64,000 bases of DNA from Bacillus sp. UNC41MFS5 (GTDB lineage: Bacteria; Bacillota; Bacilli; Bacillales_B; DSM-18226), in the NCBI RefSeq assembly GCF_000686805.1, contig NZ_KK366019.1, positions 182,470-246,469 of the forward strand, read 5' to 3'. The position numbers and the translations under genes were made by a program. Within the stretch, counting starts at the first letter, position 1. Each line of letters begins with the position of its first letter. The notes under the pieces were generated by a model, which saw nothing but the letters and a program-made list of their open reading frames with translations, did no database searches and had not been told where the DNA came from. Positions 56,734-64,000 of the stretch are shown here, in pieces.

Positions 56734-57030
56734 TCAGTAAAGTCTCTCTTTTTTAGGTTTCAATCGTGCGAGATAGGCAGACCTTAACATTTTATGAAGA
56801 TCGTCACCTGCTTTTCCTTTTAAAACAGATTTTGCATAAGCTTGGTCAAGAGTCATTCCTTTGGCATTTGCCCTTTTAACAACTTCTGTAATGCTGTTTG
56901 TGTAAGCATACTCCTTGATAATCCATTTTTCCAGGGTATCTGCTTGATATTCCTCTACCAAAGTTATGTATTGTTGCAGCCGCTTTATTTCTGCTTCCGC
57001 TCTTGGAACAGTAATCAGTTTTGTTCCCAT
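56734..57030 (-). CDS. Small hypothetical protein, helical and basic
   Basis: 98 aa leftward gene with a perfect AAGGAGGTG site. Sequence MGTKLITVPRAEAEIKRLQQYITLVEEYQADTLEKWIIKEYAYTNSITEVVKRANAKGMTLDQAYAKSVLKGKAGDDLHKMLRSAYLARLK. The middle looks like a helix-turn-helix. Family not recognised; similar small genes occur in mobile elements. Confidence 0.65.
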   Translation of the reverse strand: MGTKLITVPRAEAEIKRLQQYITLVEEYQADTLEKWIIKEYAYTNSITEVVKRANAKGMTLDQAYAKSVLKGKAGDDLHKMLRSAYLARLKPKKERLY

Positions 57031-57114
57031 AAATTCACCTCCTTAATAGAGGGATTTCGACAAGTTTCTATTTGTTCCTTTCGACAACTTTATGAACGAA
57101 TAGCTGCTTAAATA

Positions 57115-57417
57115 GAACAGATATTGGAAAAGAAACTGATTACAAATTCAACTTTAATAAGGATAATTACTGAAGAAGTTTTTCAAATAATCTTTAATTC
57201 TTTGGAGGAAGCAGAAGAATGGTGGAGGTTATATCCAAACTGGTGGAACAATTAAAGCGAATAAGAGAAGCGATAGCGGACCTTATGTTATAAACTCAAA
57301 CAGGCATCATCGACGCTGTAAAGGAAGAAGAAAAACTGCCTATCAATTTAAATGGATGTACGAAGATGATTATTATTACAAAAAGCCAACTGAAAAGTTG
57401 GCTTGTTTCTTGTAATT
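57115..57417 (+). pseudogene. Possible remnant of a homing-endonuclease-type (IENR1/NUMOD) gene
   Basis: No intact frame. One frame reads GGYIQTGGTIKANKRSDSGP and later KTAYQFKWMYEDDYYY before a stop near 57415, which resembles the DNA-binding repeat found at the end of intron-encoded endonucleases. Upstream pieces are in other frames. A hairpin AAGCCAACT/AGTTGGCTT (57383-57404) lies in it. Confidence 0.35.
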
Positions 57418-57442
57418 TTCTCACTGCCTTCAAAGCAGCTTT

Positions 57443-59746
57443 TTATATCCATCGAAAATCGACTTCCTTAATTGCAGAAAATTCTCTTTTCAATTCTTTT
57501 TCAATATGCGGTTTGCTATGTGTTAAAACAAACAGATCCTGCGGGATCTCGATGACAAGTCGCTCATCTTCCATACCAAGGACCGTAATGCGGTCCTTGA
57601 TTGAAGGACCAACTATTGAAGCCACGATGGCTGAAACCTTTTTTAAATCGACCTCTTCCGCCACCTCGAATTTGGATAAATCGACGGATTGAATAAGGGT
57701 TTTTGAGAAATGGTCTTCTTTATCCAAATGTTCCAAGATGAAAGGCTTCGTAGCTGAAATGATGTCACGGCGCAGTTGTTCAGCACTCATGGCGCTAGTG
57801 TAACGAATACGTATGAGTGGTATGCCAGATAGTTGGAATATGAGATTTTTCATATTATCCTTGCGTACCACGTCAGGATGGTTATGGTAATCGCTGTCTT
57901 TTTCGATGACAATCATCGGGAAATAGCTGAAGCTGTTGACGATGGCGAAATCAACATGTGTCATGAGATAATACTGGAATGTTTCATTATTCACCAAAGG
58001 TTTTAGTTTTTCATAATCGATGATGGTCTGTAAACTCATATTCGGGAACACATAGCTTTGCGGAAAGAGGTCGCAGAGCACTCGATATAAATCCAGTTCC
58101 GACCCATGAAAAAAGACTTGCTTGTATAATTTGTTACTACTCGCTTTTATGACCTGTGCCTCAAGTTTCGGATCAGCTACTTTCTCAACTAGTTCTGCGA
58201 TCATCGGATCCATTGAGAACAATGTATTTCCGTCAGAATGTACCATGCCGTGTTGAATCAGTTTGTTGACATGCTGCATAAGGAAGCGGTTCTGATTTTC
58301 TTTCCAGCGAAGGACATTCATTATCTGTTCTGGACGGACTTTATCGTCATTCTTGAGCAGTTCATAGATGATAATTAAGATTTTCCTTGTCAGTTTGTCG
58401 AGGCCAAAATAGGCGTTTTTCAGCTTCGCTGACCCTTCCGCAGCAGCTTTTTTATTCTTTTCGTCCTCTATTACCTTCACTTCACTGATTTCATTAATTA
58501 AATCGTCTACTTCAATGCCGTCTTCTTTTGCATCTTGGAGGATAATAAGGATATCCTCATATTGTTTCACCGCTTTATATACATCAGCAATTAGCCTGTA
58601 TACCTCTTCATCCTTTTCCTCGATTTCAAAAAGGAAATCGGCTGCTTGCTGATATTTCCTCTCAGACAGATACAACGAGGTAGCAATACGGAAAAAAGAA
58701 TATTTGGACCAATCCTTTTTCGATAATTCATCGAGAATCCGTTTTTTATTTTTCTCTAAGTATTCGGGTGCCCATTTGTCACGGGGGTAAGAAAGACTAC
58801 AGGAATGCATGTTCCTGAATGTATCCCAATATTTCTCTGATTCAAAGGCAATTCCTTTCAAAAGATCTATTTTCCATTTCGTCGTGGAACTGCTGGATTT
58901 CATTTCATATGAAGAAACAAGGAAACTTTCTAAGAAATTGTCCCTATACAAATTGATAAAAAATAGTATGGTATCCTTGTTTTCCTCGAAACCTGCCAAA
59001 TTCATTTTTTGCATGATTTTTTTTAATGAACATTGAGAATCCTGCACTTCATCTTTTTCAGTTCCTACCAGTTCAAAATATTCGTTCTTAATGCTCTGGA
59101 TAAATTGATAGCGAAGGCTGTCCGAGTCCACCATCTCCAACATTTGATCTAAGTAATCACCCGCACGTTTAATTACTTGGGATTCTGGTTCTAGCAGAAA
59201 AAAACAACCGATATTATTGGCGATCAAAGAAACGAGGGAATCGAAAAAGTCCCATTTTTGAGCTTCGTCCAATGATGGGATGGCTTCCAAGAGAAATTTT
59301 ACGAATTCTTCCACTGGATATGACGGAGTAAAATAACTGTCGTCTACTTTCAAATAATCAAGAAAGACAGGAGTCAATTTCTGTAACACAGAGATGGCTT
59401 CATCTGATTTTCCCGTTTGAAACATGCTCACGAGAATCGTTGCGATTAACGGTTCATCCGATCTTCCGAACGTATAATCGCCACGGTTAATGTATTCGAT
59501 GATTTCCTTGCCGCTTATTTTTTCATGCATTGAGTATTTCACATAATAATAGTTGAGTTCCGAAATCAGAAGAATTAAATGCCAATACACATTTTTGTTC
59601 TCCATTTTCTTTTCGATTTCAAAGAATTCTTTGCGTTTTTTTTCTGCAAATTCCAATCGTTTCAATCGTTCTTCATCGTCAATCTTTCTTTCGGAAACAT
59701 ATCTATATAAATGATAAAGTGTGTCCAATTCCTTTACCTCACTCAT
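57443..59746 (-). CDS. Large protein with C-terminal DUF2726 nuclease-like domain
   Basis: 767 aa from the ATG at 59746, which has GAGGTG six bases upstream; an upstream in-frame ATG at 59920 is less likely. Residues about 1-450 are helical and repeat-like (TPR-like segments such as YQQAADFLFEIEEKDEEVYRLIADVYKAVKQYEDIL). A winged-helix-like part follows near 450-545 (ILIIIYELLKNDDKVRPEQIMNVLRWKENQN). From about 552 is a DUF2726 type: VDFAIVNSFSYFPMIVIEKDSDYHNHPDVVRKDNMKNLIFQLSGIPLIRIRY, with D...ExD...K of the PD-(D/E)XK nuclease fold. Looks like a sensor-plus-nuclease; defence function is inferred. Confidence 0.72.
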   Translation of the reverse strand: MSEVKELDTLYHLYRYVSERKIDDEERLKRLEFAEKKRKEFFEIEKKMENKNVYWHLILLISELNYYYVKYSMHEKISGKEIIEYINRGDYTFGRSDEPLIATILVSMFQTGKSDEAISVLQKLTPVFLDYLKVDDSYFTPSYPVEEFVKFLLEAIPSLDEAQKWDFFDSLVSLIANNIGCFFLLEPESQVIKRAGDYLDQMLEMVDSDSLRYQFIQSIKNEYFELVGTEKDEVQDSQCSLKKIMQKMNLAGFEENKDTILFFINLYRDNFLESFLVSSYEMKSSSSTTKWKIDLLKGIAFESEKYWDTFRNMHSCSLSYPRDKWAPEYLEKNKKRILDELSKKDWSKYSFFRIATSLYLSERKYQQAADFLFEIEEKDEEVYRLIADVYKAVKQYEDILIILQDAKEDGIEVDDLINEISEVKVIEDEKNKKAAAEGSAKLKNAYFGLDKLTRKILIIIYELLKNDDKVRPEQIMNVLRWKENQNRFLMQHVNKLIQHGMVHSDGNTLFSMDPMIAELVEKVADPKLEAQVIKASSNKLYKQVFFHGSELDLYRVLCDLFPQSYVFPNMSLQTIIDYEKLKPLVNNETFQYYLMTHVDFAIVNSFSYFPMIVIEKDSDYHNHPDVVRKDNMKNLIFQLSGIPLIRIRYTSAMSAEQLRRDIISATKPFILEHLDKEDHFSKTLIQSVDLSKFEVAEEVDLKKVSAIVASIVGPSIKDRITVLGMEDERLVIEIPQDLFVLTHSKPHIEKELKREFSAIKEVDFRWI

Positions 59747-60155
59747 TTTGTTCACCTCATTATAATTACTTCTACCATCATAATATAAATGCTGCATTTC
59801 CCATGTTTCCTGTAAGTCATTTTCTAGATCATGCACTTCAAAAAATAAATCTCTAAATCCATGTCCTAAGCCAAGCCATTGCATTTTAAAATGTATCTTT
59901 AAGTGTAAATACACGTGCATTGGGCTTTTATAGCCATGCGGTTTTCTCCTCCTCTTTTAAAAGATAAATGAATATTAGCACGGAAACCAAATCTTGAAAA
60001 TATGTGCTCTGGGCGTGTATAATATTGCAATTTGTGAACAGTTCGACAAGAGGTTTTTGCCCGTTATTATGCAGTTATTTCGATATAACCTTATACACAA
60101 TGGGCAGTCAACGAGCAGGCATTCGACAAAAGTTTTGTCGAAATATTTTTGTAAA
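59747..60155. other. Gene-free stretch upstream of the DUF2726 gene
   Basis: About 400 bases. It should hold the leftward promoter of the DUF2726 gene. A GTTCGACAAGAG element and ATTCGACAAAAG repeat at 60037 and 60120. No gene recognised. Confidence 0.4.
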
Positions 60156-60159
60156 GAAA

Positions 60160-60369
60160 TGAGTAAGAAATAAAAAAATAATAGAAGAATTGGAAGAATT
60201 TAAGGCTACACCTAACGAAGAAGAGCTAGCGGATATATTAGAAGTAATTGACGGTATCGTACACGCCTTTAACTTAGATATGGACAAGGTATTAAAGGTA
60301 AAAGCTGATAAGTTAGAAAAACGAGGCGGATTTAATGAACGAATTATTTTAGAAAAGGTAATAGAGTAA
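60160..60369 (+). pseudogene. 5'-truncated MazG-like house-cleaning pyrophosphohydrolase
   Basis: The open frame has no usable start. It reads IIEELEEFKATPNEEELADILEVIDGIVHAFNLDMDKVLKVKADKLEKRGGFNERIILEKVIE, the C-terminal 60 residues of the phosphoribosyl-ATP-pyrophosphohydrolase-like NTP-PPase family (EELADILEV metal motif, KRGGF end). The N-terminal third is missing and a stop lies just upstream. Confidence 0.75.
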
Positions 60370-60375
60370 TTAAAA

Positions 60376-60400
60376 AAGCAGCCAAAAAAGGCTGCTTCCA
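60376..60400. terminator. Hairpin after the MazG-like fragment
   Basis: AAGCAGCC (60376-60383) and GGCTGCTT (60390-60397), perfect; A-run before and short T-run in the stem end. Confidence 0.6.
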
Positions 60401-60578
60401 TTTGCAAAACTGAAAAGCTGAAGCTAATCTTACATTGAATCGGTGTTTGTTCAATTGTTTCTTCTCATCATACAAGCTGCTGCTTGGTTTGGCTTCTTGA
60501 CCATTTATTAATCTTGGCATGGGTTTAATATTTATGAGCAAAACCCTGATTTTATGCTGCTTCAGCCTATGCCAACAC

Positions 60579-60689
60579 CGTGCCAAATTCGTGCCAAGTT
60601 GAAATTATAACCCATTTTACGCCATTTTTAAAAATGGCTTTATATCAAGGGTTTGACTAGCTTTTTTATAAATAATTTCGTGCCATTTT
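60579..60689. repeat. Integrase arm-type repeats, right end
   Basis: CGTGCCAAATT (60579-60589), CGTGCCAAGTT (60590-60600) and CGTGCCATTTT (60679-60689). The first 30 bases repeat the left-end block exactly. ATATCAAGGGTTTGA is also shared (43431-43445 and 60642-60656). A palindrome GCCATTTTTAAAAATGGC lies at about 60621-60638. Confidence 0.6.
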
Positions 60690-60695
60690 GAGCAG

Positions 60696-60735
60696 ATTTA
60701 ATCAAGTTCGAGATGGAAGGCTCTATTGGGTAACA
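60696..60735 (+). other. attR: second copy of the sufB 3' end
   Basis: TTAATCAAGTTCGA followed by codons for E-M-E-G-S-I-G-stop. It encodes the same C-terminal peptide as sufB but differs at three third positions. Confidence 0.78.
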
Positions 60736-60757
60736 AATAAATAATCTCGATTTGATT

Positions 60758-60823
60758 TTATCTTTTAGTGTAGGAGGCGAACTTTTGAAGTTCGTCTTCT
60801 TTTATTTTTTCAGTAATATCAAG
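60758..60823 (-). pseudogene. C-terminal scar of a second, related integrase
   Basis: On the minus strand the frame reads LDITEKIKEDELQKFASYTKR-stop. This equals the last 21 residues of the intact integrase except Glu to Lys at one place, with several silent changes. It begins 25 bp beyond attR. The rest of that gene is gone. Confidence 0.85.
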
Positions 60824-60862
60824 ACAAACAGGTGGACCTAAGCATATGAAATAAAAACTAAA

Positions 60863-60900
60863 AAAGCATGATAATTCACATACGAGTATTATCATGCTTT
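60863..60900. terminator. Perfect hairpin beyond the element
   Basis: AAAGCATGATAAT (60863-60875) and ATTATCATGCTTT (60888-60900), 13-bp perfect stem. It may be the terminator of a lost gene or of the suf operon in the uninterrupted chromosome. Confidence 0.55.
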
Positions 60901-60960
60901 AAGTATTTACAAGGCGTTTTTATTTTGGTGAAATGAATATTTTTTAAAGAGCTTTAAGAG

Positions 60961-60993
60961 AAGATACTACGGTTGGAAGTAGTATCTTTTTTG
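60961..60993 (+). terminator. Orphan rho-independent terminator
   Basis: AAGATACTAC (60961-60970) pairs with GTAGTATCTT (60979-60988), then TTTT. No gene lies directly upstream. Confidence 0.8.
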
Positions 60994-61232
60994 CGATTTT
61001 GAGAGAAGAACTAAACGGTTTTATTCGATAGGAATAGCGAATAAATGAAAATAAATATTCCCTTTTTATAAAAATGATTTACTTATATTCATTTTTCTGA
61101 TATTATCTGCTTAACGGATAATTCAGAATATTATCTAATTAAAAATTCCGGAAAATGTGGAGCCTTCCGTTATATTTTTCGAAGTTATTTGTAGGCATTC
61201 TATTTTAATAACCATTTATGAGGAGGATAAAT
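60994..61232 (+). promoter_or_regulatory. Leader region of the DapA-family operon
   Basis: AT-rich, 240 bases. GATAATATC-like elements (GATATTATCTGC, GATAATTCAGAATATTATC near 61093-61138) form a loose inverted repeat that could be an operator. No sure promoter. Confidence 0.35.
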
Positions 61233-62135
61233 ATGTATAAACCATTTGGAATGATCGCAGCTTTACCTACACCTATGAAGGAGGATAACAGTATTGACTA
61301 TAAGGGGCTTGAACAAGTAATAGAACATTTGATAGATGGAGGAATGCACTGCCTTCTAGTGGGAGGAAGTACTGGAGAATACTCACTTATGAGCATGGAA
61401 GAACGAAAAGCAGTTATTAAATTTGTGTGTGAAACATCAAACGGTAGATTACCTGTAATGGCGGGTACAGGATGTCATCGGACAGAAGATACAATTGCCC
61501 TTACGGGCTACGCAGCTGAAGTTGGTGCAGATTGTGCTTTGGTCATTACCCCGTATTATATGACAACTAGCAGACAAGGAATTATTGATCATTATAAGGC
61601 AGTGGCAGAAAGCGCTAACATTGGAATTGTCATCTATCATTATCCAGATGCTACAGGTGTTGAACTTGATCCGGAACTAATTAATGAAATAAGTCAAATA
61701 GATGGAATTGTTGGTATTAAAAATACTGCTGATGGGATTCATACTTCTAAACTCATTGCATTAACAAAAGACAATCCAAACTTCGCGGTACTTACTGGAT
61801 TTGAACATTTAATCGTACCTACATTAGCAATAGGGGGACATGGTGCTGTTGGATTAGTCCACAACTTGGTTCCGAAAAAAATAGCGAAATTATATGATTT
61901 AATCGTAAATGAAAACAACTTAAAAGAAGCGACTAAATTAAATCAGGAATTGCTAGATTTATATAATGCTATTGAAGAAGAAACAATTCCAGGAACATTA
62001 AAGGCAGGCTTGGAAGTACTAGGATTATCAGGTGGACCAAGTAGATTACCGCTAGTACCTGCTTCAGAAAAGTTCAAATCAAAGATTGAAGCGATATTAA
62101 ATGAATTAGGGGAATTAAAAGTGAAACAACTTTAA
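61233..62135 (+). CDS. Dihydrodipicolinate synthase-family aldolase/lyase
   Basis: 300 aa TIM-barrel of the DapA/N-acetylneuraminate-lyase family; ATG after AGGAGG. Class I signatures: GGSTGEYSLMSMEERKAVI near 44-62, Tyr in GIVIYHYPDATG near 136, Schiff-base Lys in GIVGIKNTADG near 163. Since the usual Bacillus dapA lies in the asd-dapG locus, and this copy is paired with an FAD oxidase, it is more likely a catabolic aldolase (for example for a hydroxyproline- or sugar-acid-like substrate) than the lysine-pathway enzyme. The substrate is not known. Confidence 0.82.
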   Translation: MYKPFGMIAALPTPMKEDNSIDYKGLEQVIEHLIDGGMHCLLVGGSTGEYSLMSMEERKAVIKFVCETSNGRLPVMAGTGCHRTEDTIALTGYAAEVGADCALVITPYYMTTSRQGIIDHYKAVAESANIGIVIYHYPDATGVELDPELINEISQIDGIVGIKNTADGIHTSKLIALTKDNPNFAVLTGFEHLIVPTLAIGGHGAVGLVHNLVPKKIAKLYDLIVNENNLKEATKLNQELLDLYNAIEEETIPGTLKAGLEVLGLSGGPSRLPLVPASEKFKSKIEAILNELGELKVKQL

Positions 62136-62177
62136 TTGAATTTGGAAAATCATAAATAAGGGTTGGGAAGAGATCCA

Positions 62178-62406
62178 ATGATGGATGCAATTATACTAAG
62201 CGGTGGACTTGTCGGTTTGTCTGCTGCCTATATAATGCTATTGATGAAGAAACTACATCGGGAACAGTAAAGGCAGGCGGCTTGGAAGCACTAGGATTAT
62301 CAGGAGGACCAAGCAGATTACCACTAGTGCCTGCATCCGAAAAAGTTCAAATCAAAGATTGAAACAGTATTAATTGAACTAGGGGAACTAAGAGTAAAAC
62401 AACTGT
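62178..62406 (+). pseudogene. Decayed tandem duplication of the DapA-tail / oxidase-head junction
   Basis: 62178-62223 reads MMDAIILSGGLVGLSAAY, a broken copy of the oxidase start (MKDVIIIGGGLAGLSAAW at 62455). It runs straight into a copy of the DapA-family gene's last ~170 bases, whose frame is disturbed by single-base indels (GGCGGC, GAAAAAG). The spacing of matching points is about 269-277 bp. Confidence 0.85.
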
Positions 62407-62454
62407 AATTGAATTTGGAAAATTATCAATAAAAAAGGGATGGGAGAAAATCCA

Positions 62455-63846
62455 ATGAAAGATGTAATTATTATAGGTGGTGGACTTGCAGGTTTGTCTG
62501 CTGCCTGGCAGCTTAAACACCATGATACTTTACTTTTAGAATCCGATGATCGTATAGGCGGGCGTGTACGATCTGAACGTCGAGGAGATTATTGGTTAAA
62601 TTGGGGCGGACATCTATATGCTGGACCTGGTTCGGCTACAGATGAATTATTTAAATCTGTAGGAATAACTGCAGCACCTGTACCTGGAATTTTAGCTGCA
62701 ATGTCTTTGAATGGGAAGTTGCTTAAAGATGGTCCGGTTGAACTGTATCCATTTAGGGCCCCTATGTCATGGAAAGCTAGATTTGCTATGATACGTGCAG
62801 GTGCTAAAGTGCGTGCAGCTGTTATCAAATATGGCAAAATGGCAAAAAAACGTCCGGGTGAGGACTATAGAGTTCAGCAACAACGAATTTTAGAATTTAT
62901 GGATGATCGAACTTTTGCCGAATTTACTGGTAAATTACCACCAGATGCAGATGCCATTTTTAGACCTACCGTTAGCCGTTCGACTGGCAGTCCTGAGACC
63001 ATGACTGCGGGATCTGGTGTAGGATATTTCCACACTGTATGGAACAAAGATGATGGGTTAGGGAATAACATTGTTGGGGGGCCATCAACGCTTACGAACA
63101 CGATTGCAACAACATTAGGTGACCGGGTTCAACTAAATGCAAACGTTTTAGAAGTTCTTCAGAAAGAAGACCGTGTTGTCGTACACTATATTCAAGATGG
63201 CGTGAAGCATGTGGTGGAAGCACGTTATGCAGTACTCGCGACTCCTGCCACAATTACAAAAAATATAGCGAAAAACATTGACCCAGAAATCGCAGACGCT
63301 CTTGGTCAGATTAAATATGGTCCACATGTTAGTGCAGCATTTTTAACAAATGAAACAGGTCCTCAAGTTTGGGATGATGTATATTCTTTTGCTACGCCTA
63401 AAAGGTCATTTGACATTATTCTTCATCAATCAAATCTAGTCCGTTCTTGGGAAACTGAGAGGAAACAAGGAAGTAGTTTTATGACATTTTCACCTGGGGA
63501 AAGCGGGCGACGGCTAATTGATAAATCTGATGATGAAATTATTCGAATGAAATTGAAGGATTTAAATGAAATATTTCCTGGTTTTAGTGATCATGTAGTG
63601 GAAGCTCACGTAATGAAATTTCCATTTGGATCAGCTTATATTTTCCCAGGTCGTGCAGAACTACAGCCAATTTTAACAAAATCTGCTGGTCGATTGTTCT
63701 TAGCAGGTGATTATTTAGGCTCCAAATATACTGAAACAGCCATTCAGACGGGACTCACTGCAGCACAAAATATTAATAGCTTCCTGGAATTCAGAGTTCA
63801 TGAATCTCAAAAAGAGAAGAAATTTAAGGCTGTGTCTGGTGATTAA
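62455..63846 (+). CDS. FAD-dependent amine-oxidase/protoporphyrinogen-oxidase-like protein
   Basis: 463 aa flavoprotein. The N-terminus VIIIGGGLAGLSAAWQLKHHDTLLLESDDRIGGRVRSE carries the GxGxxG FAD motif and the downstream GGR motif. The C-terminal FAD segment is RLFLAGDYLGSKYTETAIQTGLTAAQNI near 420-448. The catalytic middle resembles HemY/PPO and amine oxidases. ATG at 62455 follows GGGATGGGAG. It follows the DapA-family gene and is likely cotranscribed. No heme-pathway neighbours, so a substrate oxidase in a small catabolic operon is favoured. Confidence 0.82.
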   Translation: MKDVIIIGGGLAGLSAAWQLKHHDTLLLESDDRIGGRVRSERRGDYWLNWGGHLYAGPGSATDELFKSVGITAAPVPGILAAMSLNGKLLKDGPVELYPFRAPMSWKARFAMIRAGAKVRAAVIKYGKMAKKRPGEDYRVQQQRILEFMDDRTFAEFTGKLPPDADAIFRPTVSRSTGSPETMTAGSGVGYFHTVWNKDDGLGNNIVGGPSTLTNTIATTLGDRVQLNANVLEVLQKEDRVVVHYIQDGVKHVVEARYAVLATPATITKNIAKNIDPEIADALGQIKYGPHVSAAFLTNETGPQVWDDVYSFATPKRSFDIILHQSNLVRSWETERKQGSSFMTFSPGESGRRLIDKSDDEIIRMKLKDLNEIFPGFSDHVVEAHVMKFPFGSAYIFPGRAELQPILTKSAGRLFLAGDYLGSKYTETAIQTGLTAAQNINSFLEFRVHESQKEKKFKAVSGD

Positions 63847-63918
63847 TTACCAAGATTTTATTGAGAGAACTAGTTAAACTCATTGTGAAATTATACTAAT
63901 CTTTTATAGATTGAAAAG

Positions 63919-63967
63919 CCCTCATTAAACCTAGTTATTTACAATCAATGATGTGGGTTTATGAGGG
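63919..63967 (+). terminator. Long-loop hairpin after the FAD oxidase
   Basis: CCCTCATTAAACC (63919-63931) pairs with GGGTTTATGAGGG (63955-63967) with one bulge, 23-nt loop, no T-run. Possible end of the operon. Confidence 0.45.
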
Positions 63968-64000
63968 AAATCCCAAAACCTTTTAGATGATAGAATACGA

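Larger units (their letters stand above)
43379..60735. mobile_element. Integrated phage-satellite (PICI-like) element at the 3' end of sufB
   Basis: A ~17.3-kb unit bounded by two copies of the sufB 3' end. Order of genes: tyrosine integrase and CI-like repressor leftward, then Xis/AlpA-like gene, primase-helicase, candidate origin and P27-type small terminase rightward, then accessory genes. No head, portal, large-terminase, tail or lysis genes are present. This matches the known layout of Gram-positive phage-inducible chromosomal islands (int, stl-like repressor, xis, pri-rep, ori, terS, cargo). Satellite nature is inferred from gene order; induction by a helper phage is untested. Confidence 0.78.

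Noticed and set aside
60108..60407. Minus-strand open frame of 99 codons
   Set aside because: It is antisense to the clear MazG-like fragment and has no ribosome site.
43379..60735. Integrative conjugative element or complete prophage
   Set aside because: No relaxase, coupling protein or type IV secretion genes, and no structural, lysis or large-terminase genes were seen; the satellite plan fits better.

Overview
The window is chromosomal DNA from a spore-forming, low-GC Gram-positive bacterium of the Bacillaceae, probably a Bacillus or Neobacillus relative. The evidence is synteny with the Bacillus subtilis yus region (fadN-fadA-fadE-yusI-gcvH-yusG-yusF-yusE-yusD-met transporter-suf), CotF-like and YuzL sporulation genes, Bacillus-type SigW, Fur, FadR and LexA sites, and strong AGGAGG ribosome sites. 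No rRNA or tRNA gene was seen.

Layout. 1-0.5 kb: end of a polar amino-acid ABC ATPase. 0.6-2.8 kb: SigW-type promoter and the yuaF-floT (NfeD/flotillin) membrane-stress operon. 3.2-5.6 kb: secreted InhA-type metalloprotease. 5.6-9.6 kb: a lone histidine kinase, a 52-bp repeat cluster, a probable structured RNA with terminator on the minus strand, and a two-component system. 9.7-13 kb: tungstate transporter tupABC with its regulator. 13.2-17 kb: azoreductase, UppP, a GalT/HIT-like protein and a RodA/FtsW protein. 17-22.2 kb: a Fur-controlled ferric-siderophore uptake locus (binding protein divergent from two permeases, ATPase, FhuF-type reductase and YusU). 22.2-23.1 kb: three small spore-related genes. 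23.2-31 kb: FadR-controlled fatty-acid beta-oxidation operon followed by yusI, gcvH, yusG, yusF and yusE. 31.06-31.75 kb: fourteen tandem 52-bp hairpin repeats. 31.8-37.8 kb: NERD protein, yusD, a SAM riboswitch with metY, and a second SAM riboswitch with metN-metI-metQ. 38.2-43.4 kb: sufCDSUB for Fe-S cluster assembly.

About 43.38-60.74 kb is a 17-kb integrated element inserted exactly at the 3' end of sufB. Its order is int (leftward), CI-like repressor (leftward), three-operator switch, Xis/AlpA-like gene, small genes, primase-helicase, candidate origin, two small genes, P27-type small terminase, then accessory genes. There are no capsid, portal, large-terminase or tail genes. This is the plan of a Gram-positive phage-inducible chromosomal island (phage satellite). 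The accessory part holds a HExxH protein, a LexA-box-controlled YolD protein, a SEC-C protein with a possible ADP-ribosyltransferase-like region, a MazG-like plus GIY-YIG/DUF2075 helicase pair, and a 767-residue DUF2726-type nuclease-like protein. Several look like anti-phage cargo. Right of attR lies the C-terminal scar of a second, related integrase, so the site has been used more than once.

61-64 kb: a DapA-family lyase/aldolase and an FAD amine-oxidase-like protein, with a decayed tandem duplication of their junction between them.
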